This document shows positions 33,295-41,977 of a stretch of 64,000 bases of DNA, in pieces. The position numbers were made by a program, and so were the translations under genes. Source of the stretch: Verrucomicrobiaceae bacterium (GTDB lineage Bacteria > Verrucomicrobiota > Verrucomicrobiia > Verrucomicrobiales > Verrucomicrobiaceae); assembly GCA_024232965.1 (NCBI GenBank), contig JACKQF010000003.1, positions 861,127 to 925,126 on the forward strand. Reading direction: 5' to 3'. Below the pieces are notes generated by a model that was not told where the DNA came from, made no database searches, and saw only the letters and a program-made list of their open reading frames with translations. Position 1 is the stretch's first letter, and the number at the start of each line of letters is the position of its first letter.

Positions 33295-34770
33295 ATGAAG
33301 GATGAACGCAACACCACTGATGAGCCATCGCCAGTTCCGGCTGAGGGTGACGATTTGGAGAGCGAGGAGTTAGCGGCGCCAGAAAACGAGAGTCCAGAGT
33401 GGCGGCTACGTTCAGCCATAGCGGCTGAGTCTGGAGTGGTCGATGCATTGGATGCCTGCTTTCAAGGGCGGCCGAATGGATCCGAGATCGTCAGTGCCTT
33501 CAATGGCGATTGGGCGTGGTTGGCGGATGTGATCCGCATCGATCATCTCGCGACTGAGTTGAAATACGGTGCAAGTATGGTGACTCGTGCAGTCATTGGG
33601 CAATGGTTGCTCAATGGTAGCACCCAAGGGTTGGTGAAGTTATCTGACAAACTCTTGGACGCTGGTAAGTGTGACTCTGTTGTTGAAGCTCGAATCCGAG
33701 CGCTCCTGGCTTCCGTGCTGGCAATCCTGAGGCCGGAACGCGCAAAGCGCTTGTTGGATACAGCTGGACCGCTACTCTCAGAGAGCTCTGCTGACAATGA
33801 ACTCGCTGGGGAAGCGGCTGCTTGGGTTGAGGCAGGTACGTTGTTGAGTCAGTCTCCGGTATCTGATCGCAAGTTTTGGAATCGTCGACTCCGAGACCCT
33901 GATGAAGACTGGGAATGGGAGAGCGGGGAATCTCGGCTTGCTCTGGCGAATTTGGGACGCGTCTTGGCCAAAGGACGTGACCAAGCCGAACTTTTCCGCA
34001 TGGTTGTGCCGGGTGCTTGGTGGGACCTTTTGGAATCACGTGGGTGCGCAGATCCGGCAGAGGCGCCGCACGACTCGAAGGGCGCAGAGCGCTCGGGGTT
34101 CAGGCGCGGATGGATTGGCTTTGTATCCGGGGCTCTCTTTGGTGCCATCCTATCGGCAACTGCAACGGTCATGATTCCGCAGTTATCACATTCGCTTGCA
34201 GGAGATCCGGTTGAGGCAGAGGTCGCGATGGATTTCCAGAATACGACGCCAAAATCGGGGTCGGTTCCTGACCAGCAGGGCAAAACCACCAACAAGGAAA
34301 CAGCTTCAAGTGCGGGCACAATCGCCACGGCTGATCAAGTCGCTCAGCCAGTACTGGACGGTTCGGAAGACTGGCGTTCGGAAATGATTGGCAAGATACG
34401 CCAGACTTTTGATCAGGTTGATCGCTTGCAGTCACTGATTCGGGACGGCAGCCTGAAGTCGGCGGAAGCTCCCTTGCGAGGAGGCAGTTCGATGGCTCCG
34501 TTTGGGTCACCTGCACATGTGGCGCTATTGGAATGGCTGATGATCGACCCTCCCAAGGACGCCGACGTCAGGCGTGCTACTCAGCGTATTTACATTCAGA
34601 CCGCACCGAGGCCGCGGGTGATCGCGTTGTTGGAAAAACTAGCAGAGCCTAAGGGGCCGTTCTTCAAAGAGGTTCAAGACTGTGCGCAGCTGCTTCTTGA
34701 TGCTTCGCCAGCAAGCGGGCCAAGCGAGGTACGGGAGCGGCTTGCAGCCATCGCTGCTCCCCGCGAATAA
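33295..34770 (+). CDS. Hypothetical single-span membrane protein
   Basis: 491 residues from ATG 33295; an ATG at 33235 adds 20 unlikely residues. The first 50 residues are acidic and likely disordered (DEPSPVPAEGDDLESEELAAPENE). A helical, cytoplasmic-looking part (residues 55-265) includes RALLASVLAILRPERAKRLL, then one membrane helix (GWIGFVSGALFGAILSATATVMI) near residues 270-292, a Ser/Thr-rich linker and a C-terminal helical region (PFGSPAHVALLEWLMID to ASGPSEVRERLAAI). I do not recognise the family. It is the last plus-strand gene before a terminator and could belong with the Pel-like genes. Confidence 0.7.
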   Translation: MKDERNTTDEPSPVPAEGDDLESEELAAPENESPEWRLRSAIAAESGVVDALDACFQGRPNGSEIVSAFNGDWAWLADVIRIDHLATELKYGASMVTRAVIGQWLLNGSTQGLVKLSDKLLDAGKCDSVVEARIRALLASVLAILRPERAKRLLDTAGPLLSESSADNELAGEAAAWVEAGTLLSQSPVSDRKFWNRRLRDPDEDWEWESGESRLALANLGRVLAKGRDQAELFRMVVPGAWWDLLESRGCADPAEAPHDSKGAERSGFRRGWIGFVSGALFGAILSATATVMIPQLSHSLAGDPVEAEVAMDFQNTTPKSGSVPDQQGKTTNKETASSAGTIATADQVAQPVLDGSEDWRSEMIGKIRQTFDQVDRLQSLIRDGSLKSAEAPLRGGSSMAPFGSPAHVALLEWLMIDPPKDADVRRATQRIYIQTAPRPRVIALLEKLAEPKGPFFKEVQDCAQLLLDASPASGPSEVRERLAAIAAPRE

Positions 34771-34792
34771 GCGGTGATCGTGACGAAAGAAA

Positions 34793-34820
34793 AGCGCTAT
34801 CCCCGTGAAGAGATAGCGCT
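34793..34820. terminator. Stem-loop between convergent genes, likely terminator
   Basis: AGCGCTATC (34793-34801) pairs perfectly with GATAGCGCT (34812-34820) over a 10-base loop. It lies between the unknown membrane-protein gene (+) and glutamine synthetase (-). No clear T-run follows on either side, so it may be a weak or factor-aided bidirectional terminator. Confidence 0.55.
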
Positions 34821-34862
34821 GTGCAATTGAGGAACTAGCTCTACGCCGCCTCAATCCGGAAC

Positions 34863-35882
34863 TCAGGCCGTTGGGACCGAGTTGATCGTCTTGAGGATGC
34901 GGCCGGCGATGGCGTATGGATCGCCTTGAGAGTTCGGACGACGGTCTTCAAGGTAGCCCTTGTAGTCGTTGTTCACGAAGCTGTGGGGAACACGGATCGA
35001 AGCACCGCGATTAGCGACACCATAGTTGAATTTGTCGATGCTCTGCGTTTCGTGGAGACCGGTGAGACGCATGTGGTTGTCTGGACCGTAGACGGCGATA
35101 TGCTCGTCTTTGAACTTTTCAAAGGCTGCCATGAGCCTCTCGAAATAATCCTTGCCACCAACGGTGCGCATGTATTCAGTCGAGAAGTTGGCGTGCATGC
35201 CGGATCCGTTCCAGTCGGTGTCGCCAAGGGGTTTGCAATGATATTCCACATCGATGCCGTACTTTTCCGTCAAGCGCTGAAGGATGTAACGGGCAACCCA
35301 GACTTGGTCGGCGCAGTTTTGGCTGCCCTTACCGAAGATCTGGAATTCCCACTGACCCTTGGCCACTTCGGCGTTGATGCCTTCGTGGTTGATACCTGCG
35401 TCGAGGCAGAGGTCAAGGTGCTCCTCAACGATCTGACGGGCGATATCGCCGACGTTCTTGAAGCCGACGCCTGTGTAGTAAGGGCCTTGGGGGGCAGGGT
35501 AGCCGCCTTCGGGGAAACCGAGGGGGCGACCGTCTTGGTAGAGAAAATATTCCTGTTCAAAGCCAAACCAGGCACCTTCGTCATCAGGAATGCCAGCGCG
35601 GGTGTTGGATGGGTGTGGGGTGGTGCCGTCAGGCATCATGACTTCGCACATGACGAGAGCGCCATTCTTGCGGGTAGAGTCTGGATAGACGGCCACTGGC
35701 TTCAGCATGCAGTCAGAGCTGCGGCCTTCGGCCTGCTGGGTGGAACTGCCGTCAAATCCCCACATGGGAAGTTCTTCGAGTTTTGGAAAAGCGGCAAACT
35801 CTTTGATTTGAGTTTTGCTGCGCAGGTTGGCGACAGGCGTATAACCGTCGAGCCAGATATATTCGAGTTTGTATTTAGCCAT
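34863..35882 (-). CDS. glnII: Glutamine synthetase type II (eukaryotic-type GSII)
   Basis: 339 residues from the ATG at 35882, about the size of GSII (GSI has about 470). The N-terminus has the GSII form LEYIWLDGYTPVANLRSKT and WGFDGSSTQQAEGRSSD; later come FGFEQEYFLYQ, YYTGVGFKN, HEGINAEVAKGQWEFQIFG, GSGMHANFSTEYMR and GVANRGASIRVP. These are the metal, glutamate and ATP sites. It condenses ammonium and glutamate to glutamine in the cytoplasm, without the adenylylation loop of GSI. The first 39 residues of a longer frame to 35999 are not GS-like. A 16-bp palindrome lies 51 bases upstream of the start. Confidence 0.95.
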   Translation of the reverse strand: MAKYKLEYIWLDGYTPVANLRSKTQIKEFAAFPKLEELPMWGFDGSSTQQAEGRSSDCMLKPVAVYPDSTRKNGALVMCEVMMPDGTTPHPSNTRAGIPDDEGAWFGFEQEYFLYQDGRPLGFPEGGYPAPQGPYYTGVGFKNVGDIARQIVEEHLDLCLDAGINHEGINAEVAKGQWEFQIFGKGSQNCADQVWVARYILQRLTEKYGIDVEYHCKPLGDTDWNGSGMHANFSTEYMRTVGGKDYFERLMAAFEKFKDEHIAVYGPDNHMRLTGLHETQSIDKFNYGVANRGASIRVPHSFVNNDYKGYLEDRRPNSQGDPYAIAGRILKTINSVPTA

Positions 35883-35932
35883 GGTTGTTGTTCGGAGTGT
35901 GCAGGATAGAGGCATCGGAAGGGTTACCAGAC

Positions 35933-35948
35933 TCCGGCACCTGCCGGA
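35933..35948. promoter_or_regulatory. Palindrome upstream of glnII, candidate operator
   Basis: TCCGGCA (35933-35939), two bases, then TGCCGGA (35942-35948): a perfect 7-bp inverted repeat, 51 bases before the glnII ATG and between glnII and the hypothetical gene upstream of it on the same strand. Its position suits a regulator-binding site or a short hairpin in the leader; no matching regulator gene was seen nearby. Confidence 0.4.
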
Positions 35949-36044
35949 TACGGACCTTATTCCAACGTTCGATGCGGGAAGTAGCACATGGCGTGCCACA
36001 CTCCAGAGAAAAATCTCTTGAATCAGACTTTTTCAGACTCTTTC

Positions 36045-36662
36045 TCAGGAACCTGAGTCATCTGCGTCGATTGCAACGGCCATCACCCCCTCGGTTGGCC
36101 ACCAACCCACCATTTGTACTTGGCGGGGTTTTTGGTCTGGCTTTGCCAAACCCTTTTGAACGGTCTCAAGCAATTGCTTCTGGGAATCTGGTGTGACGCG
36201 GTTCCCAAAGAAGCTTGCCAAGTTCAGAAGAACGGGGGCGGGAGCCTGAACCCCCACACAGGTGACCGCGTCCTTCGTCTCGCCAGCGGCCAGCATCGAC
36301 GTCCGGGTGGCGTCTGGGGAAGGTTTCCCTGGAAGTATGACGAGGCGTCTCAGAGCAGATACTCCCTCGGGCGCAGGCACTACCGTGGTGGAAAGCACCT
36401 GCGCACGGGCCGCTGGTCTGGTCGGAGCGATGTCGACGGGCGCGGGTGAAAAAATCTCCTTCTTCGGCAGGGCAGATGGTGCCACCGTCGGCGGCTTGAT
36501 GGTGACGGTTGGCCGAGTGTAACCGCTCGGAGCCGGGGCAATGGGGGCAACCATTGGAGGGGCGGCCTGCGGCAATGGCAATAGCTCATCCTCATCTGCA
36601 CGCACGGAATTCGTGCCTGCCGAGAGGATGATAAAGCTGAGGAGCCAATGTTTTCGCCGCAT
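36045..36662 (-). CDS. Secreted proline-rich hypothetical protein
   Basis: 205 residues from ATG 36662; a start at 36701 adds a basic stretch before the signal peptide. The N-terminus is a signal peptide (MRRKHWLLSFIILSAGTNSVRA), followed by a low-complexity Pro/Ala/Val region with repeated VAPIAPAPSG and PTVAPSALP motifs up to about residue 115. The C-terminal 90 residues are more ordered, with RRLVILPGKPSPDATRTSMLAAGE and VVGWWPTEGVMAVAIDADDS. I do not recognise a domain. It probably lies in the periplasm, 162 bases upstream of glnII on the same strand, and is divergent from the heme protein gene. Confidence 0.65.
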   Translation of the reverse strand: MRRKHWLLSFIILSAGTNSVRADEDELLPLPQAAPPMVAPIAPAPSGYTRPTVTIKPPTVAPSALPKKEIFSPAPVDIAPTRPAARAQVLSTTVVPAPEGVSALRRLVILPGKPSPDATRTSMLAAGETKDAVTCVGVQAPAPVLLNLASFFGNRVTPDSQKQLLETVQKGLAKPDQKPRQVQMVGWWPTEGVMAVAIDADDSGS

Positions 36663-36806
36663 TTTCGGGGTGGTTTTACCACGGTCGGCCTTTTTTGACA
36701 ACCCTTGTGTGTCGCCGGCCGCCTTGTGCAGCTATTCCGATGTCCGATTTCACAGAAATCTTGTCCGAAGTGACCCTTTCCTGGTAGCGTTACCTTTTGA
36801 ACTGCC

Positions 36807-39524
36807 ATGAAAATGACCGCACCCATCCTCCTTTTGCTGGCTTCCTGGCCACTCGTGGCAACTGCCGAAATCTCTTTTAGCTGCAAGCAACTCCACGGCG
36901 AATTCTACTCCGAGGGGGCCGCCATCGGCGATCTCAATGGCGATGGCAAGCCCGATGTGGTTGCTGGGCCCTTTTGGTGGGAAGGGCCGGCCTTTGAAAA
37001 GAAACATGCTTACTACGAGCCGAAGGTTTTCGACATCAATGGTTACTCCGACAACTTCTTCGCCTATGTCCACGACCTGAACGGCGACGGGAAGAACGAC
37101 ATCCTCATCCTCGGCTTCCCGGGGAAGGAAGCACGGCTTTACCTGAACCCGGGCACACACGACGACAAACCGTGGCCCATGCACATCGTCGCCGACGTGG
37201 TGGACAACGAGTCGCCCGTCTTCACCGATATCACTGGGGATGGCAAACCGGAGATCGTCTGCAGCACTGGGGGCAAATTCGGCTGGTTCGCGCCGAACTG
37301 GGACAAGCCCACCGAGAAATGGTCCTTCGTCGCCGTCACGGACGACATGAAGGTGGCGAAGTTCACCCACGGCCTCGGCGTCGGCGATGTGAATGGCGAC
37401 GGAAAACTCGACCTGCTCGAAGCGCGGCGGTGGTGGCAAAACACGGGAATCAATTTTTCTAACAACCGTGGCCCGGAGGTGCCTTCGCCTTTCAACCAGC
37501 ACAACTTCGCTGCTGGTGTCGGCGGTGGCGCGCAGATGTTTGCCTATGACTTCGATGGCAATGGCACGAACGATGTCTTTACCAGCCTCTCCGCGCATCG
37601 CTATGGCGTAGCGGTGTATTTGCAAAACAAGCCCGCCCCTGATCAGCCGACTTGGAGGCAGGTGATGCTCGCCAGCGAGCAACCGCAGGACAACGACTAC
37701 GGCATCGTTTTTTCCCAACCACACGCCGCGCACCTTGAGGACATCAATGGTGATGGCGTCATGGACATTGTCGTGGGCAAGCGCTACTGGGCGCACAACG
37801 GGCACGATCCAGACGAGCGTGGGGCGCGGGTGATCTATTGGTATGAGACCAAGCGCGACGGCAAAGGCGGCGTGGATTTTGTGCCGCACCTCGTAGATGC
37901 TGCGAGCGGGGTCGGCGTGGACGTGCAGACGGGTGACGTGAACGGAGATGGCCTGCCGGACATCGTGACGGCGAACAAAGGCGGCGTCTTTATTCTGACT
38001 CAGGTGCGCAGTGAAGCCACCGCTAGAACGCCAGTGAAAATGTATGGCCCCGCGCTGATGCCGCAAAAGGACTACGCCCACGGGCAGTCCGCGCAGGAGG
38101 CGATCAAGTCCATGCAGCTCCCCGCAGGATTCACCGCAGAAGTCATCGCTGCGGAGCCCGACATCGTCCAACCCATCGCCTTCACCTTTGATGAGCGGGG
38201 GCGCATCTGGGTCATTGAGGGCAATAGCTATCCGAAACCCCGCGAAACAGGTGCCGGCCAGGATCGCATCCTGATCTTGGAGGACAAAGATGGCGATGGG
38301 TCTTTTGAAACGAAAAAGGTGTTCTGCGAGGGCATCAATCTCGCCAGCGGTATCGAGCTCGGTTTTGGCGGAGTGTGGGTCGGGGCCGCTCCGTATTTGA
38401 TGTTCATTCCGGACAAGGATCATGATGATAAACCTGATCCAGTCGTTCAGGACGAGAAGACATTCATCCAAGTCCCTGGCCTCAACTTCACCGCCTACGC
38501 CCTCCTCGACGGCTGGGGCAGCCAGGATACGCATGAGACGCTCAATAGCTTCATCTGGGGCCCGGACGGCTGGCTGTATGGTTGCCATGGTGTCTTCACT
38601 CACAGCCTCGTCGGCAAACCCGGCACGCCGGACGATCAGCGCATTGGCATCAACGCGGGTGTGTGGCGCTATCACCCAGTGCGGCATGAGTTTGAAGTCT
38701 TCGCGGAGGGCACCAGCAATCCTTGGGGGCTCGATTACGACCAGCATGGCGAGTTCTTTGTGACTGCCTGCGTCATCCCGCATCTCTACCACATCGTCCC
38801 TGGTGGGCGGTATCAGCGTCAGGCCGGGCAGCACTTCAACCCGAACACCTACGACGACATCAAGACCATCGCCGATCATGCGCACTACGCGGGTAGTCTG
38901 CGCCCCAACATCAATTTTGACAAAACCACCGGTGCTGGTTTGGCCAATGACGATACCAACGCCCTCGGGGGCGGTCATGCGCACTGTGGTCTCGCCATTT
39001 ATCAGAGCGACCTTTTCCCGCCGACCTATCGCAATCAATTCTTCTTCGGCAATCTGCACGGGCATCGGTTGGTCACGGATTACACGGACGTGCATGGCAG
39101 CACTTACATCGGCAAGCACGGGGCTGATTTCCTCCGCGCAAATGACATGCACTTCATCCCGGTGACGCAAAAAGTCGGTCCTGATGGTGCTCTTTACGTC
39201 AGCGACTGGAGCGACAAACAAATCTGCCACCGCGGTAGCAATGCGGTCGAAAACTGGGACCGCAGCAATGGGCGGATTTACCGGATTAAGTATGAGGGGT
39301 GGGCGCCGTGGAGCGGCACCAATATGGAGTTCGCCAATCTGGCCGACGGTAGCTTGCTCCAACATGTTGCTGACGCGTGGCAAGGGAACCGCGGCAACCA
39401 ATGGATGGCTAGGCAGGCTTTGAAATTGTTTCGAGAGAAAACGGCGTCTGGGGAAATCGCCGGGAACGACATCGCCAATGCGATCTTCAAGCCTGAAAGA
39501 GCTTGTCCATTTCGAATCCGATAG
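36807..39524 (+). CDS. PVC-type heme-binding protein, N-terminal part (frame interrupted)
   Basis: 905 residues up to a TAG at 39522-39524. A signal peptide (MKMTAPILLLLASWPLVATA) is followed by several FG-GAP/VCBS-type calcium-binding repeats, DLNGDGKPDVVAGPFWWEG, DLNGDGKNDILI, DVNGDGKLDLLEARRWWQN and DINGDGVMDIVVGKRYW, up to about residue 400. Then comes the PVC-type propeller/dehydrogenase-like part (VIAAEPDIVQPIAFTFDERGRIWVIEG, ASGIELGFGGVWVGAAPYLMFIPDKDHDD). These PVC proteins normally continue into HEAT repeats and a C-terminal CxxCH heme domain; here those lie after the TAG in the same frame and after a repeat insertion. It is exported and probably redox-linked; activity of the split product is uncertain. 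Confidence 0.85.
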   Translation: MKMTAPILLLLASWPLVATAEISFSCKQLHGEFYSEGAAIGDLNGDGKPDVVAGPFWWEGPAFEKKHAYYEPKVFDINGYSDNFFAYVHDLNGDGKNDILILGFPGKEARLYLNPGTHDDKPWPMHIVADVVDNESPVFTDITGDGKPEIVCSTGGKFGWFAPNWDKPTEKWSFVAVTDDMKVAKFTHGLGVGDVNGDGKLDLLEARRWWQNTGINFSNNRGPEVPSPFNQHNFAAGVGGGAQMFAYDFDGNGTNDVFTSLSAHRYGVAVYLQNKPAPDQPTWRQVMLASEQPQDNDYGIVFSQPHAAHLEDINGDGVMDIVVGKRYWAHNGHDPDERGARVIYWYETKRDGKGGVDFVPHLVDAASGVGVDVQTGDVNGDGLPDIVTANKGGVFILTQVRSEATARTPVKMYGPALMPQKDYAHGQSAQEAIKSMQLPAGFTAEVIAAEPDIVQPIAFTFDERGRIWVIEGNSYPKPRETGAGQDRILILEDKDGDGSFETKKVFCEGINLASGIELGFGGVWVGAAPYLMFIPDKDHDDKPDPVVQDEKTFIQVPGLNFTAYALLDGWGSQDTHETLNSFIWGPDGWLYGCHGVFTHSLVGKPGTPDDQRIGINAGVWRYHPVRHEFEVFAEGTSNPWGLDYDQHGEFFVTACVIPHLYHIVPGGRYQRQAGQHFNPNTYDDIKTIADHAHYAGSLRPNINFDKTTGAGLANDDTNALGGGHAHCGLAIYQSDLFPPTYRNQFFFGNLHGHRLVTDYTDVHGSTYIGKHGADFLRANDMHFIPVTQKVGPDGALYVSDWSDKQICHRGSNAVENWDRSNGRIYRIKYEGWAPWSGTNMEFANLADGSLLQHVADAWQGNRGNQWMARQALKLFREKTASGEIAGNDIANAIFKPERACPFRIR

Positions 39525-40361
39525 CTTGGAGCAGCCCTTCACTATCTGTGGGCGCTTGACGCAGTCGATGGGCCTGATTGGGAATACCGAGCAAAATGGT
39601 ATGATCTCACTGCCGCCGATGAACCCATGGTGGCTTGGGCTATCCGGACATTGTCGAATTCCACTGTCCGACAATTGGGGGCGCATCCCCAATCCCCCCG
39701 TTACGATCGCAGATCATTCAAAAATTGCCTTCCTCCATTGTCGCGGCGTTGCCCGCTGACAGGAATGTCCTCCATCGTCCGTCGGGAGCTCGCCTCTGCG
39801 CTCCAGCGTCTGCCGCAGGAACAGCGCAAAGACCTCGCCACCGCCCTCCTCAAGCACGGCGAGGACGCGGAGGACCCGATGATCCCGCTGCTCGTTTGGT
39901 ATGGCATTGAGCCCCTGGTGGCGGCAGATCCGGCCGTCGGGATGCAGCTCGCTGCGGTATCGAAGCTGCCGAAGGTCACGGAGTTCATCTATCGTCGGCT
40001 TTCATCCGACCCAGAGGGCAGGAACGCGATCCTGCGAGCCTTGGCGGGGCTGTCGGGCCAGAAAAAGGCCGCTCCAACCCAAAATGGGGGCGTTCCCATC
40101 GGCAATGGGGGCAGGGAAATCCAAAATGGGGGCGCCCCATCGGCAATGGGGGCAGGGAAACCAAAATGGGGCGCCCCATCGGCAATGGGGGCGGGAAATC
40201 CAAAATGGGGGCGTCCCCATCGGCAATGGGGCGGGGAAATCCAAAATGGGGCGCCCCCATCGGCAATGGGGACAGGGGAAATCAAAATGGGGGCCGCCCC
40301 ATTAAGGATGGGGGCGGGGAGATTCAGAAGTTCAGCCCGGAACAGCGGGAGTCCATCCTGA
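39525..40361 (+). pseudogene. Middle (HEAT-like) segment of the interrupted PVC heme protein
   Basis: Directly after the TAG and in the same frame, the translation continues with LGAALHYLWALDAVDGPDWEYRAKW, DLTAADEPMVAWAIRTLSN, ELASALQRLPQEQRKDLATALL and LVWYGIEPLVAADPAVGMQLAA, which is the HEAT-repeat region expected to follow. So a single amber codon separates it from the N-terminal part. At about 40080 it enters the G-rich repeats, after which this frame gives only low-complexity sequence and ends at 40361. The frame of the C-terminal part is different. It is most likely decayed coding sequence unless read through. Confidence 0.7.
40080..40325 (+). repeat. Six direct repeats of about 41 bp, G-rich and hairpin-forming, inside a coding gene
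   Basis: Six units begin with CAAAATGGGG at 40080, 40122, 40162, 40201, 40242 and 40283, with lengths of 42, 40, 39, 41, 41 and about 43 bases; the last is degenerate. Each has the core ATGGGG-GCG-CCCCAT-CGGCA-ATGGGG, so two alternative stem-loops can form. Unit lengths are mostly not multiples of three, so the number of units and their small indels move the reading frame (frame 0 before, frame 2 after). No spacer-like variable sequence is present, so it is not a CRISPR array. Confidence 0.9.
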
Positions 40362-41875
40362 CTGCCGTCGTCGGGGCTGCGCGGGGTGCGGGCAGGCTGA
40401 CGCCCCCAGCGGACTGGCCTGCGATCGCCGCGGGTCTGCGGGTGGGGGCGACGCCACGGACCTTGGCGCTCGTCCAAGAATTGGCCGCGCTTTTTGGAGA
40501 TACGACCGCGCTGGATCAGGTCCGCGCTATATTAACGAGGGCAGATCTGCCAACGGGCGAACGGCAGGCGGCGCTCTCCCTGCTGATCCAGGCGGGGGAT
40601 GCTGGCACCGCGCCTTTGCTGCAGGGGATGCTCTCGGACGCGACCACCCCAGGTGGTTTGCGCCGCCAAGCGCTCCAGGCGCTTGCCTCGCTGAAGGACC
40701 CTGAGACACCAAAGGTCTTGGCCGGGCTGTTGCCGAAACTTTCTGCCAACGAATTGCCCGACGCGGTGAATACGCTGGCCTCCACGCAGGAAGGTGGAAA
40801 GGCACTGCTGAAGGCGGTGGAGGACAAGACGGTGCCCGCCACGGCTCTTTCTCCCTTTTTGGTGCGACAGCTCGCCGCCTTTAATGATGAGGAACTGAAC
40901 GCCCAAATCAAAGCCGTCTGGGGGGATGTGAACGCGCCGAAAGCAGACCTTGCCAAACAAACGCAGAAGTATGTGGAGATGCTGACGCCGAGTGCGCTGA
41001 AGCTGGGTGACGCGGCGAAGGGGAAGCTGCTCTTTTTGGCGACCTGTGGGCAGTGCCACAAACTTTTTGGCGAAGGCCAAAACGTCGGTCCAGACATCAC
41101 CGGCAGCAATCGCGCGGACCTGAACTACCTGCTGGAGAACGTTCTGGATCCGAATGCGGTGATTGGTAAGGACTACCAACTCAACGTCTTTACCATGAAG
41201 GATGGCAGGGTGCTCAGTGGGGTCATCAAGGCGGAAAATCCCTCGGCGGTAAAGATCGCCATGATGGGCGGAATCGAGTTTTCGCTGCCGATCGCGGACA
41301 TCGAGAAGCGCGAGGTCTCAAAGCTCAGCACGATGCCGGAGGGGCTCTTTGATGCACTGCAACCCACGCAGGTCATCGATCTGGTGAAGTATTTGCAAAG
41401 CGGTGGCGGCAGCCGTCCAGCCGAGCAAGCGGCCGACAAAGTCGTGGGCGCGATTGAGGGCGAGTCACTGACCGCGAAGGCCGCGAAAGGCAACGTGCGC
41501 ACCCAGGGCATGACGCGTTTTTCTTCCGGGAAGTGGAGCGGTGGTGCGCATCTCTGGTGGACCGATGCCAAGCCGGGCGACAAGCTGACGCTGAACTTCA
41601 ACGCGGCCAAGGCTGGGAGACAAAAGGTGAGTGCGGTCTTCACCAAAGCGCCGGATTATGGCATCATCACGATCACTCTGGATGGAAAGCCCACCTCCAT
41701 TCGCGAATACGATCTCTACGATCCACAGGTAATCCCATCGGGGGCGGAGACGCTGGGGGAATTTGATCTCGCTGCGGGTGCGCATACTCTGGAGGTGACC
41801 ATCACCGGCAGCAATGCCAACGCCAAGCCACGCCACATGTTCGCGTTGGACTACCTGAAGTTGGAACCGCAGTAG
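40166..41875 (+). CDS. PVC-type heme-binding protein, C-terminal part with CxxCH (frame-shifted)
   Basis: 569 residues in the frame after the repeats; its first 50 or so residues are repeat-derived, so the real protein part starts near 40319 (KFSPEQRESILTAVV). HEAT-like helices (TLALVQELAALFGDTTALDQV, RRQALQALASLKDPETPKVL) precede the PVC-type heme domain at LLFLATCGQCHKLFGEGQNVGPDITGSNRADLNYLLENVLDPNA, with CGQCH at 41045-41059. It continues with GRVLSGVIKAENP and a C-terminal beta-sandwich (LWWTDAKPGDKLTLNF). No independent start with a signal peptide exists, so export of heme-containing product is unlikely unless the frame is restored. Confidence 0.75.
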   Translation: MGRPIGNGGGKSKMGASPSAMGRGNPKWGAPIGNGDRGNQNGGRPIKDGGGEIQKFSPEQRESILTAVVGAARGAGRLTPPADWPAIAAGLRVGATPRTLALVQELAALFGDTTALDQVRAILTRADLPTGERQAALSLLIQAGDAGTAPLLQGMLSDATTPGGLRRQALQALASLKDPETPKVLAGLLPKLSANELPDAVNTLASTQEGGKALLKAVEDKTVPATALSPFLVRQLAAFNDEELNAQIKAVWGDVNAPKADLAKQTQKYVEMLTPSALKLGDAAKGKLLFLATCGQCHKLFGEGQNVGPDITGSNRADLNYLLENVLDPNAVIGKDYQLNVFTMKDGRVLSGVIKAENPSAVKIAMMGGIEFSLPIADIEKREVSKLSTMPEGLFDALQPTQVIDLVKYLQSGGGSRPAEQAADKVVGAIEGESLTAKAAKGNVRTQGMTRFSSGKWSGGAHLWWTDAKPGDKLTLNFNAAKAGRQKVSAVFTKAPDYGIITITLDGKPTSIREYDLYDPQVIPSGAETLGEFDLAAGAHTLEVTITGSNANAKPRHMFALDYLKLEPQ

Positions 41876-41977
41876 CCGGGCGAGTCGGTCAGATGGAGCC
41901 TAAGTTTGAAGGGTTGACGGTGAGGGCTTCTCAGGCATTTTGAGTGCTGGTTGCCCGTAGCCAGCACCACACCTTTT

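Noticed and set aside
34926..35909. Long plus-strand frame of 327 codons over the glutamine synthetase gene
   Set aside because: The minus strand encodes unmistakable GSII motifs. The opposite frame is composition-driven and has no recognisable domain.
39522..39524. Pyrrolysine or selenocysteine read-through at the TAG
   Set aside because: Selenocysteine uses TGA, and no pyl genes or supporting context are visible; the damage explanation is simpler, especially with the frame change nearby.
36750..39692. A 980-codon open frame on the minus strand
   Set aside because: It lies wholly opposite the FG-GAP/PVC heme gene, which has clear domain motifs; the long opposite frame is a by-product of its codon use and G/C pattern and shows no family motif.
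40080..40325. CRISPR-like array
   Set aside because: Units are adjacent, with no unique spacers and no cas genes in the window; they are internal to a gene.
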